5,921 nucleotides of DNA from Paracoccaceae bacterium (lineage in GTDB: Bacteria; Pseudomonadota; Alphaproteobacteria; Rhodobacterales; Rhodobacteraceae): assembly GCA_007121115.1 (NCBI GenBank), contig SKMI01000276.1, positions 1 to 5,921 of the forward strand. Reading direction: 5' to 3'. Position numbers and translations under genes: made by a program. Under the pieces are notes generated by a model. That model ran no database searches, was not told the DNA's origin, and saw only the letters and a list, made by a program, of their open reading frames with translations. Below are positions 4,731 to 5,921 of this stretch, one piece after another; within the stretch, counting starts at the first letter, position 1, and every line of letters begins with the position of its first letter.

Positions 4731-5921
4731 CGCGCCTCTTGTCCATGTCGCGGAAATGGATGAGGTTTCCGGGATGGTCAGCGATACCGATTTCATGATT
4801 GCCGCAGCCCGCAAGCTCGACCTCAAGGACCCGGCTGGCGCGGCGGCGGCCTTGGCCCGGATCGGTGATCTGAAAGGCTGCGCACCGACGGCGCTGCCGC
4901 TCTGGCGCGCAACCTTGCTGCAAGACCTGCGGTCCAGAACGGGGCGCAAGGCGTTCGACAAGACGGCGGAACAGGTTCTTGTCCGTCTGGAAAGCCTTAT
5001 GGACGGGTCACAAGACGGGCCACTCGCCGAGCCGCTGTTCGAGGATTGGCGGCGCGCCACCGAAGATGCCGCGGCTTCCCTCCTGACCCTTCCTGTCGCC
5101 CAGGCACTGTTGCCCATGTTGTCCGACCTGTCGGGCCGGAACCGTTCTGCATTGATCGCGGCGACCGTGGGGCTGGAGCATCCCCGACTGACCCTGAGGC
5201 TGTGGGAGGCGACGCTGGCATCGGATCAAGGCGAGCCGCTCGAAGGCTGGCTGGCGATGACACTCCTGTCTGCCGCGCGCAGCCTTGCCCCGGATGATCC
5301 GCTTGGATTGCTGACCCGGCAGTTGCAACAGGCAGGGCGCGCCGATCTGGTGGACTTGATGCTGGTGCTGTCCGAGGCCATTGCCCAGGCACCCGCCGCG
5401 CGGATCAGGGGCTCCCTCGCTGCGCTGAAAAGCGACACGCAGAAGCGTATCGTGCTTGATTATCTGGTGCGCGCGCCGGCAACGCCGCAGCAGTTTCTGG
5501 AACGCGCCGCGCTCGTGGATGAAATCGGCGCAGCTCTCGGCCCGCCCTATGGCGGCCCGAACGCAGCTTTTCTGGCCCTGACCCGGGCTTTGGCGCAGAA
5601 GGACTGGGCCAGGGCGCTCGAGCTTTCGGAACCGCTGGTCGCAGAGCCCGGCTTGCAAAGTGACGTCATCGGCATGCGCGCCAAGGCGCAGCTTCGCCTT
5701 GGCAAGCTGGAGCTGGCCGAAGCCAATGCCGCTTTTCTGCGGGACGCGCCGGATCTGCCATGGTCGGACCGGAGCAAGGCGGCATCATTGGCATGGATGG
5801 CGCGCGCGCAAGCTGACGGCGTGCAATACGCACGCAGGCAGGATCTGCCGCAGTGGCGTGTCGGGCGGCCGCTGGTGCAATCACTCTGGGTCGGCCCGCG
5901 CTTGCGCTGGATCGAACAGAC
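4723..5921 (+). CDS. Helical-repeat protein with probable C-terminal glycosyltransferase domain (cut by right edge)
   Basis: 399 codons are visible and the gene continues past the window. The ATG lies inside the end of the membrane-protein gene (8-bp overlap), so the two are almost certainly co-transcribed and translationally coupled. GGGG about 6 nt upstream gives a weak ribosome-binding site. There is no signal peptide or membrane helix, so the visible part is likely cytoplasmic. Residues 20-380 are predominantly helical, Ala/Leu-rich repeats. The stretch 280-345 reads as a pair of TPR-like helices (ALTRALAQKDWARALELS, then RAKAQLRLGKLELAEANA). The last residues, SLWVGPRLRWIEQ (387-399), match the opening strand I recall from sugar-binding DXD (Gly_transf_sug/capsular synthesis-type) glycosyltransferases, where LWxG..L..IE precedes a Cys-Ser/Ala-Phe helix. 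The catalytic DXD would lie beyond the edge and is not seen. If the reading is right, this is a TPR-glycosyltransferase fusion. A TPR-only protein is the alternative. Confidence 0.8.
   Translation, partial: MTDAPLVHVAEMDEVSGMVSDTDFMIAAARKLDLKDPAGAAAALARIGDLKGCAPTALPLWRATLLQDLRSRTGRKAFDKTAEQVLVRLESLMDGSQDGPLAEPLFEDWRRATEDAAASLLTLPVAQALLPMLSDLSGRNRSALIAATVGLEHPRLTLRLWEATLASDQGEPLEGWLAMTLLSAARSLAPDDPLGLLTRQLQQAGRADLVDLMLVLSEAIAQAPAARIRGSLAALKSDTQKRIVLDYLVRAPATPQQFLERAALVDEIGAALGPPYGGPNAAFLALTRALAQKDWARALELSEPLVAEPGLQSDVIGMRAKAQLRLGKLELAEANAAFLRDAPDLPWSDRSKAASLAWMARAQADGVQYARRQDLPQWRVGRPLVQSLWVGPRLRWIEQ

Noticed and set aside
3828..5117. 429-codon minus-strand open frame opposite the membrane-protein and helical-repeat genes
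   Set aside because: It spans the junction of two well-supported plus-strand genes and encodes a Gln/Arg/Ala/Gly-rich product with no recognisable motif, typical of antisense frames in GC-rich DNA.

Overview
The window is GC-rich and densely coding, with the codon bias and gene style of an alphaproteobacterium. A Rhodobacterales/Rhodobacteraceae-like host is my best guess, but there is no rRNA or other marker to fix taxonomy. I see no tRNA, rRNA, CRISPR array, insertion sequence or phage gene. What is present looks like part of a cell-surface glycan (polysaccharide or lipid-linked sugar) locus.

Layout. Positions 1-1374 (minus strand) hold a nearly complete phosphomannomutase/phosphoglucomutase-family enzyme that runs off the left edge. 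Positions 1375-1742 are a 368-bp gap with a chain of doubtful small ORFs and a 14-bp palindrome next to the mutase start. Positions 1743-2789 (minus strand) hold a UbiA-superfamily polytopic prenyltransferase, closest in motif pattern to the decaprenyl-phosphate phosphoribosyltransferase (DPPR synthase) type. It has a strong Shine-Dalgarno sequence that fixes its start. Positions 2790-3203 are a divergent intergenic region without a convincing gene. Positions 3204-4730 (plus strand) hold an unnamed polytopic membrane protein with features of GT-C-type glycosyltransferases. Positions 4723 to the right edge hold a soluble helical/TPR-like protein whose last visible residues look like the start of a glycosyltransferase domain. 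It overlaps the preceding gene by 8 bp.

How they may work together (inference). The mutase would make a hexose-1-phosphate for nucleotide-sugar synthesis. The UbiA-type enzyme would load a polyprenyl phosphate with a sugar phosphate, as DPPR synthase does. The GT-C-like membrane protein could use a polyprenyl-phosphate sugar on the periplasmic face. The helical-repeat protein would add sugars in the cytoplasm. The membrane protein and the glycosyltransferase-like fusion are the least characterised parts and the best candidates for something new.
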